Shown here piece after piece: positions 23,869 through 31,413 of a DNA stretch of 64,000 nt (positions within the stretch are counted from its first letter, which is position 1; each line of letters opens with the position of its first letter). Made by a program: the position numbers and the translations under genes. Under the pieces are notes generated by a model that saw nothing but the letters and a program-made list of their open reading frames with translations, did not search any database and had not been told where the DNA came from. Origin of the DNA: Microbacterium sp. LWO14-1.2 (GTDB lineage Bacteria > Actinomycetota > Actinomycetes > Actinomycetales > Microbacteriaceae); the NCBI RefSeq assembly GCF_038397715.1, contig NZ_CP151633.1, positions 2,666,001 through 2,730,000 on the forward strand, written 5' to 3'.

Positions 23869-24957
23869 ATGGGCACGCTGCTGATCCGTCCTCCCGGCCA
23901 TCGCCGCGACGTCGCGCTCCGACCTGCCGCCACGGCCATGGTCTGGATCGGCGAGGGGCACCCGCACGAGACCATCGCCGTGCCCGGTGTGGCCCTCGGC
24001 GACGACGACGTGCTCGTCGCCGTCGAGCTCTCGACGATCTGCGGCTCCGACGTGCACACCGTGCAGGGGCGCCGTTCCGCGCCGGTGCCGCTCGTGCTCG
24101 GGCACGAGAGCGTCGGCCGCGTGATCGCGACCGGCGACTCCGGTGCGACCACGGTCGACGGGGCCCCGCTGCGCATCGGCGACCGCGTCGTGTGGTCGGT
24201 GACCGTCTCGTGCGGCTCGTGCGACCGCTGCGCGCGCGGCCTCACGCAGAAGTGCCGCACGCTCACCAAGTACGGTCACGACCGCGTCGGCGTGCACGGC
24301 GATCTCACCGGCGCCTTCGCGAGCCACGTGCAGGTGCGCGGCGGCACGGCGATCGTCCGTGCGCCGGAGTCGCTGCCGGCGTCGGTGCTCGCGCCCGCAT
24401 CGTGCGCCACGGCGACCGCCTGGGCGGCGGTGGCGAGGGCCGCCCGCGACCATGACCTCGACGGCGCGGCGGTGCGCATCCACGGCGCGGGTCTCGTCGG
24501 ACTGACCGCGGCGGCGATCGCGGTCGAGCAGGGAGCCGTCGTCGAGGTGCTCGATCCGAACCCTGCGCGTCGAGCGCTCGCCGCACGCTTCGGCGCCACG
24601 CGGCTGGAGGGTGAGCCCGAGATCGTGATCGAGGCGTCGGGGCATGCCGTCGCCGACGCGCTCGCCGGAGTCGCGACGGGAGGCACGGTCGTGCTGGTCG
24701 GCAGCGTCTTCCCCGCCGACCCCGTGCCGTTCGACGCCGAGAGCATCGTCCGCCGGCTCGTGACCGTCGCCGGGGTGCACAACTACACCGGCGACGACCT
24801 CGTCGAGGCCGTCGCCTTCCTCGCCGGACGTGGGCGCGCCTATCCGTTCGCGGATGCCGTGGGCGAGGTGCGTCCGCTCACCGGAGTCGACGAGGCGCTC
24901 GCCGCGGCATCAGGTCCCGGGGCGCCGCTGCGCATCGGCCTCGTCCCCGGGCGCTGA
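23869..24957 (+). CDS. Zinc-dependent alcohol dehydrogenase, phosphonate-associated (TIGR03366/HpnZ type)
   Basis: 362 residues of the medium-chain dehydrogenase family. The catalytic zinc ligands are Cys in ICGSDVH and the HE pair in LGHESVG; the structural zinc site is SCGSCDRCARGLTQKC. The cofactor fold carries VRIHGAGLVGLTAAAIAV. GAGGGGG supports the ATG at 23869. It closes the phosphonate operon and may oxidise or reduce an aldehyde or alcohol released from a phosphonate. The family is named from genome context only, so its substrate is not established. Confidence 0.85.
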   Translation: MGTLLIRPPGHRRDVALRPAATAMVWIGEGHPHETIAVPGVALGDDDVLVAVELSTICGSDVHTVQGRRSAPVPLVLGHESVGRVIATGDSGATTVDGAPLRIGDRVVWSVTVSCGSCDRCARGLTQKCRTLTKYGHDRVGVHGDLTGAFASHVQVRGGTAIVRAPESLPASVLAPASCATATAWAAVARAARDHDLDGAAVRIHGAGLVGLTAAAIAVEQGAVVEVLDPNPARRALAARFGATRLEGEPEIVIEASGHAVADALAGVATGGTVVLVGSVFPADPVPFDAESIVRRLVTVAGVHNYTGDDLVEAVAFLAGRGRAYPFADAVGEVRPLTGVDEALAAASGPGAPLRIGLVPGR

Positions 24958-24963
24958 CACGGC

Positions 24964-25470
24964 TCACTCAACGGCGACCCCGCGGCGTGGTCCGGCGGCG
25001 CGAAGACCCTCGGCGTGGAAGGCGAGCAGACGCACGGCGGTCTCGACCGTCTCGTCGAGGATTTCCTCCGGCTCGCCGGTGAGCGCCAGCATCCGGTGTC
25101 CGATGCCGTCCGGCGTCGCCCAGCCGAGATAGACGGTGCCGGCCGGGTGTCCGCCGTCGGGCCCCGGTCCGCCGACGCCCGTCGTCGAGATGCTGAGATC
25201 GGCGTCGAACAGCTGTCTCGCGCCGTCGGCGAGCTGCTCCGCGCAGGTCGCCGAGACGGGATCGGTGCCGGGAGTCAGGCCCAGCACCCGCTCCTTGACG
25301 TCGGTGAGGTACGCGACGACTCCGCCCGCGAACCAGTCTCCGGCCCCTTCCGCAGCGCCGACCGTGCTGGCCAGGCGCCCGGAGGTGAGGGATTCGACCA
25401 CCGCGACGCGGAGTCCTCGTTCGGCGGCGAGCTCGCCCAGTCGCTGCAGCGCCTCGTCGACCGCGCTCAC
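24964..25470 (-). CDS. CinA C-terminal-domain (nicotinamide-nucleotide amidase-like) protein
   Basis: 168 residues matching the CinA C-terminal domain alone: VAVVESLTSGRLASTVGAAEGAGDWFAGGVVAY, split here by family landmarks VESLTSG and GVVAYLTDVK, and ISTTGVGGPGPDGGHPAGTV. Stand-alone versions (PncC) deamidate NMN to nicotinate mononucleotide in pyridine nucleotide recycling. The first catalytic serine-containing segment is present. The start is GTG at 25470, overlapping the stop of a 25-codon reading frame (GTGA), so translation is probably coupled. It is convergent with the phosphonate operon. Confidence 0.85.
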   Translation of the reverse strand: MSAVDEALQRLGELAAERGLRVAVVESLTSGRLASTVGAAEGAGDWFAGGVVAYLTDVKERVLGLTPGTDPVSATCAEQLADGARQLFDADLSISTTGVGGPGPDGGHPAGTVYLGWATPDGIGHRMLALTGEPEEILDETVETAVRLLAFHAEGLRAAGPRRGVAVE

Positions 25471-25544
25471 CGCGCGAAGCCCTCGGTGCGGCGGGCCCCG
25501 GTGACACGGGCCTCGGGTGTCGTGAAGTCTCGCACAGTGGTCAT
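25467..25544 (-). CDS. 25-residue upstream ORF coupled to the CinA-domain gene
   Basis: A short frame starting MTTVRDFTTPEAR and ending in RTEGFAR has a very strong ribosome site (GAGGAGGAGCAGG just upstream of the ATG at 25544). Its TGA overlaps the GTG of the amidase gene by four bases (GTGA). The product is Arg/Thr-rich and hydrophilic, without signal or membrane segment. The amidase has a weak ribosome site of its own, so this frame may act as a translational enhancer or leader, or encode a real microprotein. I recognise no family. Confidence 0.6.
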   Translation of the reverse strand: MTTVRDFTTPEARVTGARRTEGFAR

Positions 25545-25640
25545 GGTCCTGCTCCTCCTCGGTCGATCGCGCCCCGGGCGCTGATGCTCTCGAGGCGTGA
25601 TCCCGACGTTAGAGGCGCCGTCCGGGCGGGCGAGTGGGGA

Positions 25641-25666
25641 TTGACAACGACCGGGGCGTTCGTCAA
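25641..25666. promoter_or_regulatory. Inverted repeat with TTGACA upstream of the DUF6766 unit
   Basis: TTGACAACG (25641-25649) pairs with CGTT-C-GTCAA (25657-25666), with one bulged base. TTGACA could also be a -35 element, but no convincing -10 follows. It is an operator or promoter candidate for the 42-codon gene at 25726. Confidence 0.35.
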
Positions 25667-25725
25667 GGCCCTCCCGGAGGTCCGTCCCGCAGCCGATCGT
25701 GACGACAGGATGAACGGAGGCGACC

Positions 25726-25854
25726 ATGAGTTCTGACGATGCGGATGCCCGGACCCGGCAGTCGGCCGGTATGCGAGCGATGTTCTGGACCTGGGCAGGG
25801 CTGATCGCAGGGGGATTGACGGTGATGATCGTCACCCCGCTGGGAGGACGATGA
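25726..25854 (+). CDS. 42-residue single-pass membrane protein
   Basis: A short gene starting MSSDDADARTRQSAGMRAMF, preceded by GGAGG with 5-nt spacing. A charged N-terminus of about 18 residues is followed by one membrane segment (MFWTWAGLIAGGLTVMIVT) and a short tail. Its TGA overlaps the ATG of the DUF6766 gene (ATGA), implying coupled translation and joint function in the membrane. I recognise no family. Confidence 0.75.
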   Translation: MSSDDADARTRQSAGMRAMFWTWAGLIAGGLTVMIVTPLGGR

Positions 25855-26534
25855 CCATGCGCAGAGCGATCCGCGACAACGGACTGAGCCTGTTCTTCCT
25901 GGCCCTCTTCCTGCTCGCCCTGCTCGGGCAGTCGGTCGCCGGCTATCTGCGCAATGACGGGGAACTGACCGACCACGGGATGCCCCGCATCGGGTTCGTC
26001 GAGTTCGTCACCTCATCGGACTTCCTCGTCGACGTCGCCGAGAACTGGCAGTCCGAGTTCCTGCAGTTCTTCCTCTTCATCGCCGCGACGATCTGGCTGG
26101 TCCAGCGCGGTTCGCCGGAGTCGAAGCGTCCGGGCGACGAGGGGCCGGGAAGCGATGCCGACCAGCTCGTCGGCGATCACGCCCGTCCCGACTCGCCGAG
26201 GTGGGCCAGCCTGGGCGGTCTCCGCACCGTGCTCTACGGCAACTCTCTGCTCATCGTCATGGGAGCCGTCTTCGTGCTCTCATGGTTCGCGCAGTCGCTC
26301 GCGGGGACCGTCGTGATGAACTCCGAGAACGCCATGCACGGCGCGCCCTCGGTCACCTGGCTCGACTACGTCGTCTCATCGGACTTCTGGGACCGCACGC
26401 TGCAGAACTGGCAGTCGGAGTTCCTCGCGGTCGGCACCATGGTCGCCTTCTCGATCTACCTCCGCCAGCGCGGTTCGGCCGAATCGAAGCCGGTCGGCGA
26501 GCCGGATCAGGCCTCCTCCACGGAGTCGGAGTGA
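25851..26534 (+). CDS. DUF6766 family membrane protein
   Basis: 227 residues with two similar halves. Each half has a hydrophobic segment (LSLFFLALFLLALLGQSVAG and LLIVMGAVFVLSWFAQSLAG), then a conserved stretch with YVVSSDFWDRTLQNWQSEFL-like sequence (first copy FVTSSDFLVDVAENWQSEFL) and a second hydrophobic segment ending in LxQRGSxESK. This is an internal duplication giving about four membrane helices. The function of DUF6766 is unknown. It is translated from an overlapping ATG after the 42-residue membrane peptide. Confidence 0.82.
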   Translation: MTMRRAIRDNGLSLFFLALFLLALLGQSVAGYLRNDGELTDHGMPRIGFVEFVTSSDFLVDVAENWQSEFLQFFLFIAATIWLVQRGSPESKRPGDEGPGSDADQLVGDHARPDSPRWASLGGLRTVLYGNSLLIVMGAVFVLSWFAQSLAGTVVMNSENAMHGAPSVTWLDYVVSSDFWDRTLQNWQSEFLAVGTMVAFSIYLRQRGSAESKPVGEPDQASSTESE

Positions 26535-26560
26535 GCGGGCGCCCGTCGGTGTGCCCGCTC
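26533..26560. terminator. Hairpin overlapping both convergent stop codons
   Basis: GAGCGGGC (26533-26540) and GCCCGCTC (26553-26560) form an 8-bp stem with a 12-nt loop between the DUF6766 and FHA genes. It touches both stop codons and can serve both directions. Confidence 0.6.
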
Positions 26561-27080
26561 AGACCTGGTCGGCGGAGTCCTCGTGCGTCGGGGCCTCGGA
26601 CTCGATGGTCGCCTCGTCGGAGTAGTCGGGGCGCGGCGGCTGCAGCGGCTGGTCGGAGTACTCCCCGCCGAGGCGTCCGCCGTAGGGGCGCCCGTGATCG
26701 GCGAACTCGTCTCGCGCGTACACCAGGGTCCACGGGCCGACCGTGAAGCGGGCGCCGGTGCGCAGGGTCTGGCTGCGCTCGCCGGGGTGGGTCGCGTCGG
26801 CATCCGGGTTCGAGTTCATCTCGCCCTCGCCGTGCAGCTCGAGCACGTACTCGTCACGGTCGTCGTGGGTGATGGTGGCGTGCACGGGGTCGGCGTCGGC
26901 GAGGCGCAGGTCGGCGTCGGCGGCCGAGCCGATGCGTACGACGTCGGACTCCAGCGCGAACTCCGACCGCTCGTCGTCGCGGGTCACGCGGAGGCGAGGA
27001 TTCCCCGCGCCGAACTCGGCGTGCGTGGTGGTGGGCGCGTAGCCCTCGTCGGAGCGGTCGTCGATGTGCCGTGCGTTCAT
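26559..27080 (-). CDS. FHA-domain-like protein
   Basis: 173 residues. The middle part (about 28-122) resembles a forkhead-associated phosphothreonine-binding fold: FALESDVVRIGSAADADLRL, DPVHATITHDD and FTVGPWTLVYARDEF, with the GS and H positions of the FHA consensus. The C-terminus is acidic and disordered (RPDYSDEATIESEAPTHEDS). AGGAGGCC lies before the ATG at 27080. It may bind phosphoproteins made by a Ser/Thr kinase elsewhere. It is cytoplasmic; its partner is not seen in the window. Confidence 0.7.
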   Translation of the reverse strand: MNARHIDDRSDEGYAPTTTHAEFGAGNPRLRVTRDDERSEFALESDVVRIGSAADADLRLADADPVHATITHDDRDEYVLELHGEGEMNSNPDADATHPGERSQTLRTGARFTVGPWTLVYARDEFADHGRPYGGRLGGEYSDQPLQPPRPDYSDEATIESEAPTHEDSADQV

Positions 27081-27112
27081 GGTCTTGGCCTCCTCGGGTC
27101 GAGAATTCGACC

Positions 27113-27502
27113 CTACGCGGTGCGCCCGTCGCTGTCAGGGGGTTGACTTCCGTCGGCGTGGTCTCCCGCCGCTCCACCCGCGGCCGTGAGCTCTGCCGCG
27201 GGTACCAGATCCTCGCCCAGGAGCGTGATGCCCCCGCTGCTGTTCGCGGAGTTCGCCATCGCCGTGATCCAGTCCGCGCGCAGGTCGACCGGCTCGGGGT
27301 GGTCGAACACGAAGCGCAACGGGATCGACGGATGCAGCCAGATCGTGGTGCGCCCCGGAGGCTGCCCCTCGGGGTGCGCCCAGCTGAGCGTGAAGCTCTC
27401 GTTGCGGCGGAGCTTCGTGGCGATCACGACCTTGAGATGAGCCAGGGCACGGTCCTCGATGTGGATCGGGTTGTCGGTGCCGTCGTAATAGATCAGTCCC
27501 AT
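27113..27502 (-). CDS. DUF7882 family protein, paralogue A
   Basis: 129 residues beginning MGLIYYDGTDNPIHIEDRAL and continuing HLKVVIATKLRRNESFTLSW, the DUF7882 signature. Databases often label this family ATP-dependent DNA ligase, but it is far too short and has no nucleotidyltransferase motif. The ATG at 27502 is preceded by TACCGT ending 6 nt upstream, so a leaderless transcript is likely and the longer upstream frame is rejected. It is divergent from a second copy at 27585, about 35% identical by eye. Function unknown. Confidence 0.8.
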   Translation of the reverse strand: MGLIYYDGTDNPIHIEDRALAHLKVVIATKLRRNESFTLSWAHPEGQPPGRTTIWLHPSIPLRFVFDHPEPVDLRADWITAMANSANSSGGITLLGEDLVPAAELTAAGGAAGDHADGSQPPDSDGRTA

Positions 27503-27584
27503 ACCGGCACGGTACGCCGGAACGCCCCCGGGCGACAGGCGTATCGTGGGGAGAGACCGTGCCATGCGGACAGGAGAGGGCGGG

Positions 27585-27935
27585 ATGGGAAAGTTCATCT
27601 ACGAAGGCAGCGTCAAGAGCGAGATCGAGGACCGGGCGCTCACGCACCTGCAGCTCGTGATCACGGCGAAGCTCCGTCGGGCCGAGCCGTTCCCGTTCAG
27701 CTGGCGCGAGGACGCGAGCGTCGGCGGCGGACGCACGACCGTGTGGATGCAGCCGGGCAGCTCCCTCGTCTTCAAGTACTTCGGCAGCCGCCAGCCGACG
27801 ATCAACCGCGCGTGGATCGAGGCGCTGGCTTTCACCGCGAACTCGCCGGGTGGCCTCTACCTCGTCCCCGAGCCGCAGGACGGCCCCGGGACGCCCGGTT
27901 CGACGGGAGAGGTCGCCGCCGCGCCTCCCGTGTGA
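27585..27935 (+). CDS. DUF7882 family protein, paralogue B
   Basis: 116 residues starting MGKFIYEGSVKSEIEDRAL, then HLQLVITAKLRRAEPFPFSW. It shares with the divergent neighbour the central GRTTxWxxP and the C-terminal WIEALAFTANSPGGLYLVPE. The start at 27585 follows GGAGAGGGCGGG; TATCGT at 27542-27547 could be its -10, giving a leader of about 30 nt. The pair looks like an inverted tandem duplication that has since diverged. Function unknown. Confidence 0.8.
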   Translation: MGKFIYEGSVKSEIEDRALTHLQLVITAKLRRAEPFPFSWREDASVGGGRTTVWMQPGSSLVFKYFGSRQPTINRAWIEALAFTANSPGGLYLVPEPQDGPGTPGSTGEVAAAPPV

Positions 27936-28056
27936 CCGGCGTCGTGTGAGCCGCGTCGCGTGATCCATGGCGCGGGCGGGCGTTGTCAACCCCCTGCCCC
28001 CTGCAGGTCTCGGCCGAGAGTCTCGATGGACACCCATCGAGAGGAGCGACAGCGCC

Positions 28057-28941
28057 ATGGCCGAGAACACCACCGACCCCCGCAGCGAGCACCGCGAAGA
28101 AGGATTCCCCGGGCAGGAGCAGGATCAGCCCGGACTCACCGAGCACACCCGCCCCGACCCCGACCACGGTGAGGACACCTACATCGGTCACGGCCGCCTC
28201 GGCGGTCGGCGCGCGCTCATCACGGGTGGCGATTCGGGCATCGGCCGCGCGGTCGCCATCGCCTACGCGCGAGAGGGCGCCGACGTCGCGATCGTGCACA
28301 TGCCCGAGGAGCAGCAGGATGCCGACGACACCCTCGCGCTCGTGCGAGCGGAAGGACGCCAGGGGCTGAGCCTCGCCGGCGACGTGCGCGACGAGGCGTT
28401 CGCGACTGAGATCGTCGACCGCACCAGGAGCGCTCTCGGCGGCCTCGACATCCTCGTGCTCAACGCCGCGTACCAGCACGACATCGAGAGCTTCGACAGC
28501 CTCAGCACCGAGCGCATGCGGCGCGTGTTCGACACGAACCTGATCGGGATGCTGTACACCGCGCGCGCCGCCTACCCCGACCTCGCGCCGGGATCGAGCA
28601 TCATCGTCACGGCCTCCGTGCAGGCGTACCAGCCGTCTCCCGGTCTCATCGACTACGCCATGACGAAGGCCGCGCAGGTCGCGTTCGTGAAGGCGCTCGC
28701 CGAGGAGGCGGGTGAACGCGGAATCCGTGTCAACGCCGTCGCGCCTGGCCCGATATGGACGCCGCTCATCCCGGCGACGGGGTGGGACGAGGAGCGCCTC
28801 AACACGTTCGGCGACGACACCCCGCTCGGCCGCGCGGGTCAGCCGGCCGAGCTCGCCGGCGCCTACGTGTACCTCGCATCGGGCGACGCGTCGTACACGT
28901 CGGGAGCCGTGCTCCCCGTCACCGGAGGCAAGCACCTCTGA
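28057..28941 (+). CDS. Short-chain dehydrogenase/reductase, YghA-like
   Basis: 294 residues. A hydrophilic N-terminal extension (about 1-45) precedes the Rossmann fold, as in the classical extended YghA-type SDRs. Motifs are TGGDSGIGRAVA (cofactor binding), LVLNAAY, the catalytic Ser in VTASVQ, and YAMTK with catalytic Tyr and Lys. GAGGAGCG supports the ATG at 28057; an upstream ATG at 27967 is rejected. The substrate is unknown; members are often stress-linked aldehyde or sugar-derivative reductases. The gene is followed by a strong hairpin. Confidence 0.87.
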   Translation: MAENTTDPRSEHREEGFPGQEQDQPGLTEHTRPDPDHGEDTYIGHGRLGGRRALITGGDSGIGRAVAIAYAREGADVAIVHMPEEQQDADDTLALVRAEGRQGLSLAGDVRDEAFATEIVDRTRSALGGLDILVLNAAYQHDIESFDSLSTERMRRVFDTNLIGMLYTARAAYPDLAPGSSIIVTASVQAYQPSPGLIDYAMTKAAQVAFVKALAEEAGERGIRVNAVAPGPIWTPLIPATGWDEERLNTFGDDTPLGRAGQPAELAGAYVYLASGDASYTSGAVLPVTGGKHL

Positions 28942-28949
28942 CCCAGGCG

Positions 28950-28982
28950 CCCGGGCCACGGTGGACGGCGCCGTGGCCCGGG
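28950..28982 (+). terminator. Strong hairpin after the SDR gene
   Basis: CCCGGGCCACGG (28950-28961) and its exact complement (28971-28982) form a 12-bp stem with a 9-nt loop, followed by TCTCTTCC. It starts 9 nt after the stop codon. Confidence 0.78.
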
Positions 28983-29053
28983 TCTCTTCCCGACCACCCC
29001 GGGGGCTCGCTTCCCGGCGATCGCCCGCGGCATCCGAGCCCTAGGCTTGGGTG

Positions 29054-29968
29054 GTGCAGCAGTCAGCGTCGTCCCGCCCCCTGGTCGGCGTGGCCCTCGT
29101 CATCGGGTCGTGCCTGTCTCTGCCCTTCGGCGCCGCGGTCGCCGCCCAGCTCTTCCCCGTGCTCGGCCCCTGGGGTGTCACGTCGATGCGCGTCGCGATC
29201 GCCGCGCTGCTGCTCGTCGTGATCGTGCGTCCGCGGCCGCGTCGGTGGACGCGCAGTCAGTGGACGGCCGCCGTCCTCTTCGGGTTCTCGCTCGCCGCCA
29301 TGAACGCGTTCTTCTATGCGGCGATCGACCGCATCCCGCTCGGTCCGGCCGTCGCGATCGAGTTCCTCGGCCCGCTCGTGCTGGCCGCGATCCTCACCAG
29401 ACGGCTCGCCGACGCCGCCTGGGTCGGGGTCGCCCTGATCGGCATGGCGCTGCTCGCCGTCGACGGCCTGGTCGGAGCCGAGCCCCTCGACCCCCTCGGC
29501 GTCCTGTTCGTGCTCGTGGCAGCGGGGTTCTGGATCATGTACATCCGCATGAGCGCCAGGGTAGGGGCCGTGATCCCCGGCAGCGGCGGTCTCGCGATGG
29601 GGCTCGTCGTCGCGGCGGTCCTCCTCATCCCCGTCGGGGTCCCCGCCGCCGTCACGGTGGCCGGCGATGTGAACCTCCTGCTGCTCGCCGCGCTCACGGC
29701 CGTGCTGTCGTCGGTCATCCCGTACAGCTTCGAGCTCGCGGCGCTGCGCCGACTGCCGCAGCGCGTGTTCGGTGTGCTGCTGAGCCTGGAGCCCGCGTTC
29801 GCGACCCTCGCCGGCTGGCTCGTGCTGGGGCAGTCGGCGACGCCCCTGCGGATGCTGGCCGTCGCCCTGGTGGTGCTCGCCAGCGTCGGCACCACCCTGG
29901 GCGTCCGGCGTCAGCGGCGTCGCGACGAGGACGGCCCCTTCACGGCCCCCATCCCGCTGCCGGACTGA
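29054..29968 (+). CDS. EamA/RhtA-type exporter
   Basis: 304 residues, ten predicted membrane helices and two EamA halves. GPAVAIEFLGPLVLA and SVIPYSFELAALRRLP are characteristic of RhtA-like threonine/homoserine exporters. Two GTG codons are adjacent at 29051 and 29054. TAGGCT (29042-29047) ends 6 nt before the second, the spacing seen at other leaderless genes here, so 29054 is chosen. The product exports an amino acid or similar metabolite from the cell; the substrate is not certain. Confidence 0.85.
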   Translation: MQQSASSRPLVGVALVIGSCLSLPFGAAVAAQLFPVLGPWGVTSMRVAIAALLLVVIVRPRPRRWTRSQWTAAVLFGFSLAAMNAFFYAAIDRIPLGPAVAIEFLGPLVLAAILTRRLADAAWVGVALIGMALLAVDGLVGAEPLDPLGVLFVLVAAGFWIMYIRMSARVGAVIPGSGGLAMGLVVAAVLLIPVGVPAAVTVAGDVNLLLLAALTAVLSSVIPYSFELAALRRLPQRVFGVLLSLEPAFATLAGWLVLGQSATPLRMLAVALVVLASVGTTLGVRRQRRRDEDGPFTAPIPLPD

Positions 29969-30008
29969 GAACGGCTGATGGTGTCGCGTCGTGTCACGAT
30001 GGACCGTG

Positions 30009-30566
30009 ATGATCGAACGACGCCTCCGCGAACAGCCGACCCTGCGCACTCCGCGTCTGCGTCTCGAACAGCTCGGGCCGCAGCACCTCGACGACGTACT
30101 GACCTCGCTCGGCGATAGCGAAGCGATGCGCCTCACCGGCACGCGAGAGTCGTTCACGGATGAGCAGGTCCGCGCTCACCTCGACCGTCTGCCCGGTGCG
30201 GATGACCGCGCCGACTTCGCGATCATCCGAGCGTCGGACGGCGCCTTCCTGGGAGAGGTCGTGCTGAACGACCTCGAAGTCGACGACCTGGCGATGAACT
30301 ATCGCATCGCGCTCGCAGCGCCGGAGCACCGGGGGCAGGGGTACGGCACCGAAGCCGGGCGCGCCGTCGTCGAGTGGGCCTTCGCTGTGGTCGGCCTGCA
30401 CCGGATCTCGCTCGAGGTCTACAGCTTCAATGGCGGCGCGCAGAGGTCGTACGAGAAGATCGGCTTCCGCGTCGAGGGTCGCGCACGGCACGCGCTGCGC
30501 TGGGACGACGAATGGGTCGATGCCATCCTCATGGGCCTGCTGAGCGACGACCCGCTCCCGGGCTGA
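30009..30566 (+). CDS. GNAT family N-acetyltransferase, RimJ/RimL-like
   Basis: 185 residues. LRTPRLRLEQLGPQHLDDVL opens the protein as in RimJ/RimL-type acetyltransferases; the acetyl-CoA loop is EHRGQGYGTEAGRAVVEWAF, and NGGAQRSYEKIGFRVEGRAR is the closing motif. Such enzymes acetylate protein N-termini, antibiotics or small amines; the acceptor is unknown here. The ATG at 30009 is preferred, though GTG at 30006 is equally placed, and neither has a clear ribosome site. It is convergent with the yidC paralogue, 19 nt apart. Confidence 0.8.
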   Translation: MIERRLREQPTLRTPRLRLEQLGPQHLDDVLTSLGDSEAMRLTGTRESFTDEQVRAHLDRLPGADDRADFAIIRASDGAFLGEVVLNDLEVDDLAMNYRIALAAPEHRGQGYGTEAGRAVVEWAFAVVGLHRISLEVYSFNGGAQRSYEKIGFRVEGRARHALRWDDEWVDAILMGLLSDDPLPG

Positions 30567-30585
30567 CCGGGGCGGGTCGACGCCG

Positions 30586-31350
30586 TCAGCGGGCTGCGAC
30601 GGGCACGGGCAGCGGATAGCGGCGACGCAGCAGCATCCGCTGCACGAGCGTCCACGCCACGGTGACCGTGAGGTAGAGCGCCGCGGCGAGCGGTACGAAC
30701 GCCGCGAACACCGCCGTGAGGTAATGCAGCGCACCGGCAACGCGCATCATAGCCGGGGAGTTCAGCGGGGATTCCTCCGCGCCCTCGACCGGCACCGGGC
30801 GGAAGACGCGCCGTGAGACCTCGGCGACCGCGACGATGATCGCGAGCAGCACGCCGAACACGAGGAACGTCTCGAGCGTCGCCGTGCCTCCGAAGACCGC
30901 CGACACGAGGCTCGTGCCCAGCGGCGCGCCGAAGAGGTCGTGCGTGAGGAGGTCGTTCGGATGCCCGGCGATCTCCGGACGCAGGAACAGCGTGTAGATC
31001 AGGCCGACGACGGGCGCCTGCGCGAGCACCGGCAGCATGCCGGCGAACGGCGAGGTGTTCTCGGAGCGATAGAGCTCCATCATCTCCTTCTGCAGCCGTT
31101 CGGGGTTCTTCTTGTGGCGCTTCTGCAGGTCGCGCAGACGAGGGGCCAGCCGCGCCCTGACCTGCTCGGCCTTCGCCTGCGACACCCCGACCGGGATGAG
31201 CAGGGCGCGCACGAGCAGGGTGACGAGCACGACCGCGAGCGCGGCGGCGGATGCACCGGCGACGGGTTCGACGAGGGTGGCGAGGCCGGCCAGCGCGCCG
31301 TAGGCGGCGTCGAGCAGGGCGGCGAGGGGAGGGAAGGCGAAGATGTCCAT
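30586..31350 (-). CDS. YidC/Oxa1-family membrane protein insertase (accessory paralogue)
   Basis: 254 residues. No N-terminal periplasmic domain, as in Gram-positive YidC/SpoIIIJ. Core helices include LVTLLVRALLIPVGVSQAKA with the hydrophilic-groove arginine position in TM2, the coiled C1 loop (RLAPRLRDLQKRHKKNPERL), and FAGMLPVLAQAPVVGLIYTLF. It inserts or folds small membrane proteins. There is no rnpA/rpmH context, so this is not the main chromosomal yidC; it lies directly after a DUF6412 gene, a recurrent pairing. Not a lipoprotein, since no lipobox is seen. Confidence 0.85.
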   Translation of the reverse strand: MDIFAFPPLAALLDAAYGALAGLATLVEPVAGASAAALAVVLVTLLVRALLIPVGVSQAKAEQVRARLAPRLRDLQKRHKKNPERLQKEMMELYRSENTSPFAGMLPVLAQAPVVGLIYTLFLRPEIAGHPNDLLTHDLFGAPLGTSLVSAVFGGTATLETFLVFGVLLAIIVAVAEVSRRVFRPVPVEGAEESPLNSPAMMRVAGALHYLTAVFAAFVPLAAALYLTVTVAWTLVQRMLLRRRYPLPVPVAAR

Positions 31351-31413
31351 GGAAGTCCGTTCGTGTGTCGGGAGGGGTCGGCGGAAGCCGCGCGGTCCCG
31401 TACGTGAGACGGA

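Noticed and set aside
25467..25976. Longer 169-codon frame containing the 25-residue ORF
   Set aside because: The upstream part is antisense to the DUF6766 unit and low in motif content. The strong ribosome site marks the internal ATG at 25544.
27113..27935. ATP-dependent DNA ligase annotation for the DUF7882 pair
   Set aside because: Proteins of 116-129 residues lack the KxDG nucleotidyl-transfer motif and the ligase fold length.
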